DNA of 64,000 nt, taken from the NCBI RefSeq assembly GCF_005937885.2, contig NZ_CP042176.1:1421501-1485500 (forward strand). Direction: 5' to 3'. Below the pieces are notes generated by a model. It had not been told where the DNA came from. It ran no database searches and saw only the letters and a program-made list of their open reading frames with translations. Positions 52,983-62,843 of the stretch are shown piece after piece. Positions within the stretch are counted from its first letter, which is position 1; each line of letters starts with the position of its first letter. This DNA is from Bradyrhizobium sp. KBS0727. GTDB lineage: Bacteria; Pseudomonadota; Alphaproteobacteria; Rhizobiales; Xanthobacteraceae. Position numbers and translations under genes: made by a program.

Positions 52983-53538
52983 AGTTGTCGGGCTTTATCT
53001 GAACATTGCGACCGATGCGGCCAACACAATCTCGCCGCAAATCAGCAAAGGCAGCAGCTCGGAGGGCCCCGATTAAGCGATTGTGATACGGCTAAATTCC
53101 CCGCGCCGGTCAACTGAATTGCCGCTCCCCTGATACCGAAGCGCTTCAAAATAGTTAGTTTTTTCAACTGTTTAGTTCGAAATTGCAGCGCGCCGGAAAT
53201 CCTGTCGGATCGAAGTTCGCGCGCGTACATTCCATTCCAACGGCATGCAGAGCGGAAGTTGCAAAGTTAACATTGCGTTAATGGTAAAAAGTTGTCTAAA
53301 GTCGGGCTAATGGGTCGGCATTGTTAGTGCGCAGACACATCGGGTAGGGGCTAATTTGTTCAGGTTGCATCCAGGAGTTTGACATGCCGGCGCGCTCTCA
53401 GCGTATGCCGGTTTTTTGTTGTTCGCATCAAAGCGACGAAACGATTTTGCGCTCGAAGAAAGCAGCCTGCGTTCTTGGACGCCAACTTTTAGCTGACGCT
53501 TGCTGATTTTGACTTTTTGATTTCAGAAGGAATTGATT
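52983..53538. other. 556-bp leader/intergenic region upstream of the secreted repeat protein
   Basis: No gene is supported. It is more AT-rich than its surroundings (53130-53340) and contains a complete terminator-like hairpin (53387-53417) about 120 nt before the next start codon. A short transcribed leader, attenuator or small RNA is possible. Confidence 0.4.
53387..53417 (+). terminator. Terminator-like hairpin in the leader of the repeat-protein gene
   Basis: CCGGC pairs with GCCGG, with an inner CGCT/AGCG stem and a CTC loop, followed by six T. It lies 122 nt upstream of the start at 53539. Either it ends a short upstream transcript or it is an attenuator. Confidence 0.7.
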
Positions 53539-56500
53539 ATGGCCACGTACAAATATGACTCATCGACGGGCACATACATTCTGATCGATGACTCGTCGCT
53601 CCTCTCGGATCCTTCACTAGCCAACACATCTGTGAGTACTGATCTCCCGGACTATGCGCCGGGATCGACCGCGGCGTTCACTGCCAATGTCGGTGTCGGT
53701 GACACGGTTACGTTCAATGTCGCCGACGTGGCTGGCTTGGCGGTGTCGGGCACCAACACGCCATGGACCATCACCGATGGCGGCATGGGTGACCTCGATG
53801 GCGTGGCGAATGGCGTGATCCAGACGAGCTGGGCCGTCGGGCAGGATGCGGCTGGCGAGGCATTTGTGCTGAGCGCAACGGATCAGACGGCCGGCGTCAT
53901 GGTGACAACGGCCTTCACCGATTCTGCTCCTCACACACCCGTGCCGGCAGTTGTTCCGGGAACATTGACCAATGGGATCGTTTTTCTAACCGGTGATATC
54001 AACACCGCAACAGGCACCGGTATCTTCCCCTCCTTCGTGCAGTTACAGGGTGACAAGCAAAGCGGCGGGACCAGCTATAATAACGATGGTCTCTCATCAA
54101 CCGAAGAAGGTTTTAACACCCTCAACCCTCCAATTGAGGATAGCGGCAGCTCCGCCGTGCACAATCATCCGTTGCTGTTCTCGGCTGTCCCAACGGTAGT
54201 AGTGGGTGGAGTCACTTATCGCGAGTTCCGTCTCGATTTGAATGACCAGGGGACCACGATCAACCTCGACTCCCTTAAAATCTATAAGGCAGCGACTGGT
54301 GATCTCACCTCGCTTTCCGGCGCCACCGAACTTTACAATATGGACGGCGGGGCCGATGGCAAAACCGGGGGCGTCGGCGACGTCGATGTGTCCGTTGTTC
54401 TCACGGCGTGGGCCTCGGGCAGCGGCCATAGCGATTACAAGGTGCTGATCCCCGACACCTATTTCACAGGCACGAATGGGGGCGATTTCATCTATCTTTA
54501 TTCGGCGTTTTCTGACGCCAATTCGGGATTCGAGGAATGGTCGGTAGGCCCGACAAGCCCGACAACGCCAGGCTCCACGCCGGATGCGGTAGTGGGCATC
54601 GACAAGCAAATCTCCGTCGATGGAACCAATTGGCTCGACGTTGGCGCCTACAACACTATCGATGGCAGCGCGACGGCCCCTACTCTGTTGGCTGGGTCTA
54701 CCGTTTATTACCAGGTGCTCTTGACCAACAACACTACTCCGAATGCGGGGAATCCTGATCCGCTGATGACGCTAACGACCCTGTCGGACGTGAACGGGCC
54801 CACGCTGACGGCAAAACTGGACGGCAGCGGCCACAATGTTGGTGATGCAAATCACGATGGGAACTGGGACGTTGGCGAGACGTGGGTCTACACCGGCTCG
54901 ACCTCCGCCGTTAACGGTCTGCAAATCGACACCGCGACCGCCAACGTGACGGTCACTGGGACTGGCGGAACCACTAGTGGTGTAGACGATGACAAGGCCA
55001 ACTACATCGGTGTGACACCAAAGATCCATATCGACAAAGTGACGGTTGACGGCACGCTGGATGCGAACGGAAACCTCGAGTTGGTGGGCGGTAAGGGCGC
55101 CGTCGGCGACAATCTGACAATCATCCAGGGAGAGTCGATCATCTGGGAGTACAAGGTCACAAACCCTGGTGATGTCGCGCTCTCAAACGTGACCGTGACA
55201 GACAATCAGGGCGTGACTCCGACCAGTCTGCTGAACGGTGACGGCTTTAATGTTGGCGATCTCAACGAGGACGGCAAACTCGACACCAACGAGACCTGGA
55301 TTTACACGGCCGCCGGCACAGCCATCGACGGTGTTTATACCAACACGGGGACCGCGAGCGGCTCCTTCACCGACGATGCGAACCACACCGCGACACCGAC
55401 AGCCAGCGACGGCTCCGGTTATACCGGCGTTCATCCCGCCATCCATATCGACAAGGTGACGACCGGCGTCGACTCTGCAACGGTCGTGAACAACGTCATT
55501 ACTCCCCATTATGCAACAGGAGATGGTCTCAGCTTCCTGGCCGGTTATGGCGTTACCTGGACATACACGGTCACCAATGCCGGCGACGTTTCGCTCTCGA
55601 ACATCGGCGTGACGGACAATCAGCCGGGAGTGACCCCCACAGGGGTGCTGCAGGCAGATCACATTCACAACCTCGGGGATATCAACGACAACGGCTTGCT
55701 GGATGTCGGCGAAAGCTGGACGTTCACGGCTTCCGGAACCTCTGTTCTCGGAAGCTACAGCAATGTCGGAACGGCAAGCGGTTCGTTCACTGACACGGCT
55801 CTCCACTCAGTCACGCCAACCGCGACCGATGGTTCGAGCTACACCGGCACCTTCATCGAGCAGGGCGGCACCCTGACCCAGGGCTTCTGGGGTAGCCATG
55901 CGGACGCCTGGGATGGCGTCACCGGCCACGAAAGCAATCCGACCAAGAGCGCCTTTGGCAGCGGTGTACTGTCCGCCCTGGATATCAACCCGCGGCACGA
56001 TGGTAACCTTTTGCTCGGCGACGCCAACCATAATGGCGTTGCGGACGATGCCCACGATTTGCTGATTTCGGATTCTCTGGCGGCGTCGATTCTGTCTTCC
56101 AGCACGACCGGCGACGCCCGCATCATTATGCTGCAGCAGACCATCGCAGCGCAGCTCAACATCGATAACGGCAAGGCGGAGCCGTTCAATATCATCGACG
56201 AAGCCGTGATGTGGTTGACCGGCAAGGGCGCGTGGAGCGGCAACGGGTTTTCCGTCGATGCAGACAGTAATGGCGTTATCGACACGTCGGCCGGCAAGCT
56301 CGCAGGCGTGGCCGTAGCCACAAGCGGAAACGCCTGGCAGAAATATGTTGACGTTACCGACCCGGTTTCAATCATCGATTGGAATAGTGGTAAGGAAGCG
56401 GATGGCGAAGGACTCAAGAACGCGCTGATGTGGTGGAACGACGGCCATCTCGTGACTAGTGCGTCCGGCCAGGTGGCCTATGATCCTGACGGGCTCGGCG

Positions 56501-56595
56501 CTGGTGGCGTGAATCCAGCTACCATCCAGGTAAATACGCTCGACCAGTTCTGGCTTACGCTGCATCAGCAAACCGGATTGACCGGGATCGCCTGA
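53539..56595 (+). CDS. Large repeat protein with DUF11/DUF7507-like domains, likely type I secreted
   Basis: The 1018-residue acidic protein has no signal peptide. After an N-terminal region (to about 340) come three similar Ig-like repeats of about 140 residues, each with (V/K)THIDK-, VTN.GDVALSNVTVTDNQGVTP- and GTASGSFTD-type motifs. They end near residue 775. The C-terminal part begins GGTLTQGFWGSHADAWDG, a motif known from surface proteins. Five EF-hand-like loops (DxNxDGxxDxxE type) start at residues 436, 574, 714, 828 and 907. The protein is Asp/Thr/Gly rich with almost no Cys, as in type I secreted substrates, and the T1SS genes lie 3 kb downstream. ATG 53539 has AAGGA at a good distance. 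Confidence 0.75.
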   Translation: MATYKYDSSTGTYILIDDSSLLSDPSLANTSVSTDLPDYAPGSTAAFTANVGVGDTVTFNVADVAGLAVSGTNTPWTITDGGMGDLDGVANGVIQTSWAVGQDAAGEAFVLSATDQTAGVMVTTAFTDSAPHTPVPAVVPGTLTNGIVFLTGDINTATGTGIFPSFVQLQGDKQSGGTSYNNDGLSSTEEGFNTLNPPIEDSGSSAVHNHPLLFSAVPTVVVGGVTYREFRLDLNDQGTTINLDSLKIYKAATGDLTSLSGATELYNMDGGADGKTGGVGDVDVSVVLTAWASGSGHSDYKVLIPDTYFTGTNGGDFIYLYSAFSDANSGFEEWSVGPTSPTTPGSTPDAVVGIDKQISVDGTNWLDVGAYNTIDGSATAPTLLAGSTVYYQVLLTNNTTPNAGNPDPLMTLTTLSDVNGPTLTAKLDGSGHNVGDANHDGNWDVGETWVYTGSTSAVNGLQIDTATANVTVTGTGGTTSGVDDDKANYIGVTPKIHIDKVTVDGTLDANGNLELVGGKGAVGDNLTIIQGESIIWEYKVTNPGDVALSNVTVTDNQGVTPTSLLNGDGFNVGDLNEDGKLDTNETWIYTAAGTAIDGVYTNTGTASGSFTDDANHTATPTASDGSGYTGVHPAIHIDKVTTGVDSATVVNNVITPHYATGDGLSFLAGYGVTWTYTVTNAGDVSLSNIGVTDNQPGVTPTGVLQADHIHNLGDINDNGLLDVGESWTFTASGTSVLGSYSNVGTASGSFTDTALHSVTPTATDGSSYTGTFIEQGGTLTQGFWGSHADAWDGVTGHESNPTKSAFGSGVLSALDINPRHDGNLLLGDANHNGVADDAHDLLISDSLAASILSSSTTGDARIIMLQQTIAAQLNIDNGKAEPFNIIDEAVMWLTGKGAWSGNGFSVDADSNGVIDTSAGKLAGVAVATSGNAWQKYVDVTDPVSIIDWNSGKEADGEGLKNALMWWNDGHLVTSASGQVAYDPDGLGAGGVNPATIQVNTLDQFWLTLHQQTGLTGIA

Positions 56596-56621
56596 TTTTT
56601 GGATCACCGTGCTAGATGATG

Positions 56622-56651
56622 CCCCGCGACAGTCACGCTGCCGCGGGGTTT
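56622..56651 (+). terminator. Terminator after the repeat-protein gene
   Basis: CCCCGCG and CGCGGGG form a 7-bp stem around a 13-nt loop, followed by TTTGTTG, 26 nt past the stop. It lies between two converging genes and could serve both. Confidence 0.75.
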
Positions 56652-56697
56652 GTTGTCGTGACCTACCTGCGACGACCCTGTCGACCGATCGAAGCGA

Positions 56698-59082
56698 TCA
56701 CGCCGTCAGGGTCCAGGTACTGGTACCGAGATGGAGCAAGTTCGGTGCGACACCGAGCACGTCAACGACCATCGCCGACGGCTGGCCATTGTGCGGGTCG
56801 ATCGCGACGTCGGTGCCTCCATTGCCGTCGGTCAGCAGATTGAGCCATCCGTCGGCGATCGGGTTGGCTCCGGTATATCCGACCGTCGCAAGTAGCTGAT
56901 GGAAGTCGATGACGTCCTGGCCAGTGGCAAAGTCGCGGATCTGGGCGAGCGCGGTGTTCATGAAGTTGAACACGAAGGTGTCGCTGCCGGGTCCGCCGTA
57001 GAGGATGTCTGCACCGTGTCCGGCGACGATTGTATCGTTGCCGCGCCCACCCTGAATGGTGTCGCCGGCGTCGTTGGCGATAATCGTATCGTTGCCGTCG
57101 CCGGCCCAGACCGCCTTGATGACGGTGCCCGTTCCGATCTGAAGGGTCTTGCCGGCAACGGTGTCGAGTGCACCAGAATGCAGGTCGAGATATGAAGCCG
57201 TGGTCACTGCGGCGGTGTTGATGGTCGCTGAGCCGCTGCTGTCATTCAGGATCGTGCGACTTGCACCAGACGCGGTCGCAAATTCGTCGGTATAAACATA
57301 GGTTGCAGGCGTCGAGGGTGCATCGCCAAGCGCCGTTAGCGTCCAGCTGTTGAGTGTTCCGACATTGCCTGTGACATTGTCGGTCACGGTCAACGTCCAA
57401 TTGCCTTTGGCGTCCTCTCCCCAAAAATCATTGGCTGTGGTCTCAAACACGATCCCGCTGCCGGTGCCGCTTGCGGGATGGTTGACGAGTACGGCACTGG
57501 TCCCGTCGGGCGATGTAAGTGTAACCGTAAGGTCGCTGACATGCGGATGCGTGATGTTGAGGTCGACCACGACCTTATCGAGACGTTCCGATGAAGCTAA
57601 CGTGATCGTACTTTGTAGGCTGCCCGTATCGTCGGGTATTGCAAGGTTGTCGGTGTGACTGACGGTCTGCGTGGACATGTCGGCATAAGTCGACTGCTTC
57701 TGCCAACTCTCAGCCAACCTTACGGCAGCCGTCGCATCGACCAGACCAAAACCGAAGTCGTTGCTGAAATGGAGGCCGCCGCCGTTCCAGTCGTGAGAGC
57801 CGTTGGTTTGCCAGCCGGCGTTGGTGGGGTCGGTCTGCTTCGCCGAATAGGCAAGGATTTCCTGGACGTCGCGGTAGCCAAGGTTCGGATTGGCCTGAAG
57901 CATTAGTGCGATGATTCCGGACACCGCGGGAGCGGCATAGGACGTCCCGGACATCGTCGTATAGTCGCCACTGGAATAGCCGGATGTGCCAAGACGGTCG
58001 TCCGTGATTTCGCCATAGCCCGGCGCTGAAACCAGCAACGCGGCTCCGGGACTGCTGAAGGAGGTGATATGTCCCGTGCCGTCGGTTGCTGCGACCGTAA
58101 TCACGAAGGGATCGTTTTGGTAGTTGTGATAATTTACGTTGTCGCCGGAGGAGCGCGCATTTCCGGCAGCGAAGACGATGTTAATACCAAGTCCGCCGCG
58201 GCCATTGGCGACGTCGTTCTGGATCGCCGTTTTCGAAGCGGACCACGAGGAAAAGAAATTGTCCTGATATGCGGTAGAATAGCCCCAACTCGCGTTTGCA
58301 ACATCCATCCCGCTTGTGGCGAGATGGTTCAATGCGTCGGCTATCTGGCTCGCGCTGCCCGTCGAACCATACGCTATCCGGAAGCCCGCGATGCTTGCGT
58401 TGTATGCAACACCCACATTGCCCGCGCCATTACGTGCAGCCGCCAGCACGCCGGCAACCGTCGTGCCATGCCAGTCGTAGGCTGTATTGCCGTACGCTGT
58501 GCCGTCGGCCGTCACCGCGTCGTAATCGAGGTTGAGCAGATAGTGCGGGCTAAGGTCTGGATGGTTATAGTCGATGCCATCGTCGACGATGCCGACCTTG
58601 ATGCCTAGTCCGGTATAATTTTGCCAGGCTTTCATCACGTTGATTCCAGCCGCGGCGCTGGTCATTTCCCATTCTTGATTGAAATTGGTGTCGGTCGGCG
58701 TTCCCGTATCCCCAGTCGGCGGATTGAGGGTTCGCCAGGTAATCGGAATCGTCGGAAAGCTCGATGCCGTGCCCGTACCGCCGGTCGAGCCACCACTCGT
58801 TGTCCCGCCGCCAGTAGAGCCGCCGCTGCCACTCGTCGTGCCACCGCCTGTGGTTTTCTTTCCGCCGGCCGCCGCTGCGTCAGGGCCCTCCGAGGCGGTG
58901 TCACTGGTCAGCCCGTCGGCGAAAACGGGGGCAACATATAAGTCGTCGCCTGCAGGCGAAACCGGTGCGCCGATTGCCGACACGACGATTGAGTTCCAAT
59001 CGCCGGCGCTTGCGTCCGTTCCAAATGGGTCGTTACCGGATTGCCCGAAACTGAAATGGTCGGCGAAGCCACGCTTTTGCAT
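56698..59082 (-). CDS. S8 (subtilisin-like) protease with P-domain and RTX-like tail, likely type I secreted
   Basis: The 794-residue protein has a G/S/T-rich linker (71-105) and then a subtilase domain with the triad D167 (VGIVDDGID), H205 (YDWHGTTVAGVLAA) and S381 (SGTSYAAPAVSG), plus N308 in FAAGNA. A proprotein-convertase P-domain follows (SERLDKVVVDLNITHPHVSDLTVTL ... GNWTLTVTDNVTGNVGTLNSWTLTA). The tail has RTX-like nonapeptides (GDGNDTIIA, GGRGNDTIVAGHGADILYGGPGSDTF). There is no N-terminal signal. The RTX-like tail and the neighbouring T1SS genes indicate export by type I secretion. Confidence 0.9.
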   Translation of the reverse strand: MQKRGFADHFSFGQSGNDPFGTDASAGDWNSIVVSAIGAPVSPAGDDLYVAPVFADGLTSDTASEGPDAAAAGGKKTTGGGTTSGSGGSTGGGTTSGGSTGGTGTASSFPTIPITWRTLNPPTGDTGTPTDTNFNQEWEMTSAAAGINVMKAWQNYTGLGIKVGIVDDGIDYNHPDLSPHYLLNLDYDAVTADGTAYGNTAYDWHGTTVAGVLAAARNGAGNVGVAYNASIAGFRIAYGSTGSASQIADALNHLATSGMDVANASWGYSTAYQDNFFSSWSASKTAIQNDVANGRGGLGINIVFAAGNARSSGDNVNYHNYQNDPFVITVAATDGTGHITSFSSPGAALLVSAPGYGEITDDRLGTSGYSSGDYTTMSGTSYAAPAVSGIIALMLQANPNLGYRDVQEILAYSAKQTDPTNAGWQTNGSHDWNGGGLHFSNDFGFGLVDATAAVRLAESWQKQSTYADMSTQTVSHTDNLAIPDDTGSLQSTITLASSERLDKVVVDLNITHPHVSDLTVTLTSPDGTSAVLVNHPASGTGSGIVFETTANDFWGEDAKGNWTLTVTDNVTGNVGTLNSWTLTALGDAPSTPATYVYTDEFATASGASRTILNDSSGSATINTAAVTTASYLDLHSGALDTVAGKTLQIGTGTVIKAVWAGDGNDTIIANDAGDTIQGGRGNDTIVAGHGADILYGGPGSDTFVFNFMNTALAQIRDFATGQDVIDFHQLLATVGYTGANPIADGWLNLLTDGNGGTDVAIDPHNGQPSAMVVDVLGVAPNLLHLGTSTWTLTA

Positions 59083-59528
59083 TTAGCCTCCTCGCCGGCT
59101 GAGGCGCCGGACAGCGCGCCGCAATTGGCGCATCGACGCTGCTTAGGAGGAGCGGGGGCTCTTAAGGACAAGTAAAAATGGGAACTTGGAAAGTAACGAT
59201 GCTTATTTCTGGCTAGTAATTACTTGAACAGTCTATTCATAAAGGAAAATATACTTCTGCTGAAATCGGTGTGATTTTAGCAAAAATCGTTCCGTCGATG
59301 GACAAATCCCGTCCCAGAACGCAAGCTCCCGCTCGAGGCCGGTACAAATGCGGGGGATTGCCGGACGCCGGCTTCTCGGAAGAAAACAGGCGTGTTAAAC
59401 ATTGTTATAGATAAAGCAAAAATCCTAATCAGTAACTGCTACACATTGGATGTGGCTGCGGGTGCAGTATTTCGAGTGAATTGCGCGACAGGCTATTAAT
59501 GTAGAGGGGCGGGTTTCCGCCAGATTGT
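59083..59528. promoter_or_regulatory. Divergent AT-rich control region between protease and T1SS genes
   Basis: The 446-bp stretch contains no gene. It is AT-rich at 59170-59280 and 59385-59450 and must hold the promoters of the protease and of the T1SS operon. No hairpin with T tract was found. Confidence 0.45.
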
Positions 59529-61247
59529 GTGATTAATCCTCATAAGAAGCCGGACGAACTCAGCCTTTTGTTGCGGAGTTGCAGTCGGTATTTCCTCACG
59601 GCAGCGATCTTTAGCGGCGCGATCAACCTGCTTTATCTGGCAGGCCCGCTCTACATGTTGCAGGTCTATGACCGGGTGATCTCGAGCGCCAGCGAGGTCA
59701 CGCTGGTGATGCTGACGATTGCGTTGCTGCTGGCCTATATCGCGCTGGCAGGGCTCGACGCCGTTCGTGCCAAGGTTTTGACGCGCGCCAGCATTCGTCT
59801 GGATCAGAGGATTGCGGCCCGAGTCATGACCGCGATCATCGATCGCTCGGCAAATTTTGGAGGGGCTCGAAGCCAGCTGCTGCGGGACTTTGATACGTTT
59901 CGCCAGTTCATTACCGGTGCCGGTATTCATGCCATCTTTGATCTGCCCTGGGCGCCGATCTATATTCTGGTGATTTTTGCCTTGCACCCGTTTCTTGGCG
60001 CATTTGCGCTGGGGTGCTCCGTTGTACTCGTCCTGATGGCGCTCCTCAACGAGCGGATCGTCAAGCCGCCGCTCACGGAATCAGGCGAGGCGGCATCGCG
60101 CAACTACAGCTTCACCGAAATGAGCCTGCGCAACACCGAAGTGGTGCGCGCCATGGGTATGACGTCAGGGCTTCTCAAGCGATGGGGCCGCGACCGTAAC
60201 CGCATGCTTGATCGGCAGGTGGCTGCGAGTGACCGTGCTGCCACCATGCAGAGCATTATCCGCTTTCTGCGCTTGACCATGCAGTCGCTGATTCTGGGCC
60301 TTGGCGCCTATCTGGTGATCGAGCGGCTGGCGACGGTCGGCGCGATGTTTGCCGCCAGCATTCTGCTCGGTCGGGCGCTGCAGCCGGTTGAGCAGATTGT
60401 CGGGTCCTGGCGTAATCTGGTTTCGGCCAGGGCCGCGTTCTTACGCGTTCGCGAGCTGTTGGCGGCCAATCCTCCTCATGAAACGGGATTGAAGCTGCCG
60501 CGGCCCAAGGGGCGTCTTTCCGTCGAGGGCCTGACCTTTGTGGCTCCCATCAACCCCAGGCCGATCCTGCGTGGCGTAACGTTCGATATCGAACCCGGCG
60601 AAGTGCTGGGCATTATCGGTCCGTCAGGCGCGGGTAAATCAACACTCGCGCGTCACATCGTCGGCGTGCTTAAGCCGAGCGCAGGTGCCGTTCGACTTGA
60701 CGGGGCGGATGTCGCGGTCTGGACCAAGTCTTCGCTTGGCCAGTATCTTGGTTATCTTCCGCAGGATATCGAGTTGTTCGCTGATACTGTCGCTGCCAAT
60801 ATCAGCCGATTTCAGGATGGCGAGGACAAGGAAGCCATACTGGCCGCGCAGATGGCCGGCGTGCACGAGATGATCCTTCGGCTGGCCAACGGTTACGACA
60901 CCCAGGTCGGGGAGGGCGGCGCCATTCTGTCCGGGGGCTACCGCCAGCGGATCGGTCTGGCGCGGGCGGTCTACGGCAATCCCAGCCTGGTCGTGCTCGA
61001 TGAGCCGAGCTCAAATCTGGATTCCGATGGCGATGCCGCGCTGGCCGACTGCATCCTGCAGCTCAAGAAGCGCGGAACAACCGTGGTGATCATTTCACAT
61101 CGACCGAGCACGATTGGCGTGGTCGACAAGATCCTGGTTCTGAGGGACGGCATCGCCGAGATGTTCGGGCCACGCAACGAAATCATGTCCCGTCTCACAA
61201 GGGCTGTGCCCGTGCCGGTGCACGCGGTCCAGGGAACGGCGAGCTAG
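59529..61247 (+). CDS. Type I secretion system ATPase/permease (PrtD type)
   Basis: The 572-residue inner-membrane exporter has an N-terminal membrane domain (YFLTAAIFSGAINLLYLAGPLYMLQVYDRVISSASEVTLVML...) and a C-terminal ATPase with Walker A IGPSGAGKST, signature LSGGYRQRIGLARAV and Walker B LVVLDEPSSNLD. It lacks the N-terminal C39-like peptidase domain, as in PrtD. It is read from GTG 59529; the ribosome site is weak. The HlyD partner follows after 10 bp. An outer-membrane TolC-like protein is not in this window. Confidence 0.93.
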   Translation: MINPHKKPDELSLLLRSCSRYFLTAAIFSGAINLLYLAGPLYMLQVYDRVISSASEVTLVMLTIALLLAYIALAGLDAVRAKVLTRASIRLDQRIAARVMTAIIDRSANFGGARSQLLRDFDTFRQFITGAGIHAIFDLPWAPIYILVIFALHPFLGAFALGCSVVLVLMALLNERIVKPPLTESGEAASRNYSFTEMSLRNTEVVRAMGMTSGLLKRWGRDRNRMLDRQVAASDRAATMQSIIRFLRLTMQSLILGLGAYLVIERLATVGAMFAASILLGRALQPVEQIVGSWRNLVSARAAFLRVRELLAANPPHETGLKLPRPKGRLSVEGLTFVAPINPRPILRGVTFDIEPGEVLGIIGPSGAGKSTLARHIVGVLKPSAGAVRLDGADVAVWTKSSLGQYLGYLPQDIELFADTVAANISRFQDGEDKEAILAAQMAGVHEMILRLANGYDTQVGEGGAILSGGYRQRIGLARAVYGNPSLVVLDEPSSNLDSDGDAALADCILQLKKRGTTVVIISHRPSTIGVVDKILVLRDGIAEMFGPRNEIMSRLTRAVPVPVHAVQGTAS

Positions 61248-61257
61248 GAACCAGGCC

Positions 61258-62622
61258 ATGGCGCTTTTGGATACTGCAAGCCGGGTGATGCGGCCGGTCT
61301 TTAACTTCACCGATGTAAAGCCGGTCACAGCGGACGGAGCTCCCAGCGATTCCATCAGGAAAGTTGCGCTCGCCGGCTGGGCGATCATCGCAGTCTTTTT
61401 CGGTGGCATCGGTGCCTGGGCCATGACGGCCCCACTCAACGGGGCGGTGGTCGGCAACGCCGTGATCAAGATTGATGGCAACCGCAAGAGCGTCCAGCAC
61501 CTCGACGGCGGCATCGTCAAGGAGATGCACATCAAGGAAGGCGACAGGGTCAATGTCGGTGACGTCCTTATCGTGCTCGATGAAACCCAGGCGCGGGCCG
61601 AATACGAAGTGCTGTCGCAGCAATATATGGTGCTTCGGGCTACCGAAGTGCGCCTGCTGACTGAACTGGATCATGGGTCAACGCTGGTGATGCCGGCGGA
61701 CCTGAAGACCCAGGACAGCTATTTCAAGAGCGTCTGGAACGGCCAACTCAGCCAGTTCGAAAGCCGTCGCGCTGCACTGGAAGGCCAGCGGTCCGTCATC
61801 CGGGAGAAGATCAACCAGCTGATGTCGCAGATCGTCGGCTCCGAGGCGCAGGTCAAGTCGTTCACGGACCAGATCTCATCGGTCCGCGCGGAGGCCAAGG
61901 ACATCGCGCCGCTGGTTGAGCGCGGACTGATCGCACGCCCGCGGATCCTGCAGCTGGAGCGGACGGCTTTTGGCCTTGAAGGCCAGATCGCCGACGCCAG
62001 CGCCAATATCGCAAAAGCCCGCCAGGCCATTGCGGAACAGCAACAGCAAATCGCCCAGCTCGACAACGATCGAATGGCCGATATCACCAAGGATCTGCGC
62101 GACACCCAGGCCAAGATGCTGGAGGTAATTCCGAAGGCGATGAACGCCAAGGCAGTGCTCGGCCGCATGGAAATCCGCGCGCCCTATTCCGGGCGCGTGG
62201 TGGCCTTGACGGTATTTTCGGTTGGTGGCGTCATTCAGCGGGGCGAGAAGATCCTCGACATCGTGCCCGATCAGGACTCCCTCACGATCGAGGCACAAAT
62301 CGCCGTCGAGGACATCAGTGACATCAGGCCGAACATGCGGGCCGAGGTGCATCTGACGGCCTACAAGCAGCGCATCGTCCCGATCATTCATGGCGATGTA
62401 ATCCAGATATCGGCCGACCGTCTGACGGACCCGAAGACCAATAATCCGTATTACATTGCCTTTGTCCGGATTGATCAGGCCGAGCTGGAGGCGATGCCCA
62501 ACATCAAGCTCTATCCCGGCATGCCTGCAACCGTGATGATCCCGACGATCCAGCGCACGGCGTTCGATTATATCGTTGGACCATTGGTGATGTCATTCAA
62601 TCATTCCTTCCGCCAAAAATGA
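61258..62622 (+). CDS. HlyD-family type I secretion adaptor
   Basis: The 454-residue periplasmic adaptor has one N-terminal membrane helix (VALAGWAIIAVFFGGIGAWAM, about residues 37-58). A lipoyl-like half (GNAVIKIDGNRKSVQHLDGGIVKEMHIKEGDRVNVGDVL) follows, then a long coiled coil (about 120-310) and a barrel domain (IRAPYSGRVVALTVFSVGGVIQRGEKILDIVPDQDSL). It links the ATPase to TolC. Confidence 0.94.
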   Translation: MALLDTASRVMRPVFNFTDVKPVTADGAPSDSIRKVALAGWAIIAVFFGGIGAWAMTAPLNGAVVGNAVIKIDGNRKSVQHLDGGIVKEMHIKEGDRVNVGDVLIVLDETQARAEYEVLSQQYMVLRATEVRLLTELDHGSTLVMPADLKTQDSYFKSVWNGQLSQFESRRAALEGQRSVIREKINQLMSQIVGSEAQVKSFTDQISSVRAEAKDIAPLVERGLIARPRILQLERTAFGLEGQIADASANIAKARQAIAEQQQQIAQLDNDRMADITKDLRDTQAKMLEVIPKAMNAKAVLGRMEIRAPYSGRVVALTVFSVGGVIQRGEKILDIVPDQDSLTIEAQIAVEDISDIRPNMRAEVHLTAYKQRIVPIIHGDVIQISADRLTDPKTNNPYYIAFVRIDQAELEAMPNIKLYPGMPATVMIPTIQRTAFDYIVGPLVMSFNHSFRQK

Positions 62623-62843
62623 ACCGTCTGGCCGTGGATCGCAATTTCGCTCACTTGAGCCGGTAACGACCGCGGCGTTCCCATGGCAGGTTTTGTCGTA
62701 TTTTGTCACGCGACGCCGATTCGATGGCGTCGTCTTGCGTCGGCTCGAAATGGTGTATGCAGCCGAGATTACCAACGGTCGGAATCGTGGATTAATCCGT
62801 CCGGAATGGCACTCATCACCTTTCCTCTGCGGCGAACCTAATC
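62623..62843. other. Gap between T1SS adaptor and HicB-like gene
   Basis: The 221-bp stretch has a GACGCC/GGCGTC hairpin (62712-62731) that may end the T1SS transcript. It does not encode a HicA toxin. Confidence 0.4.
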
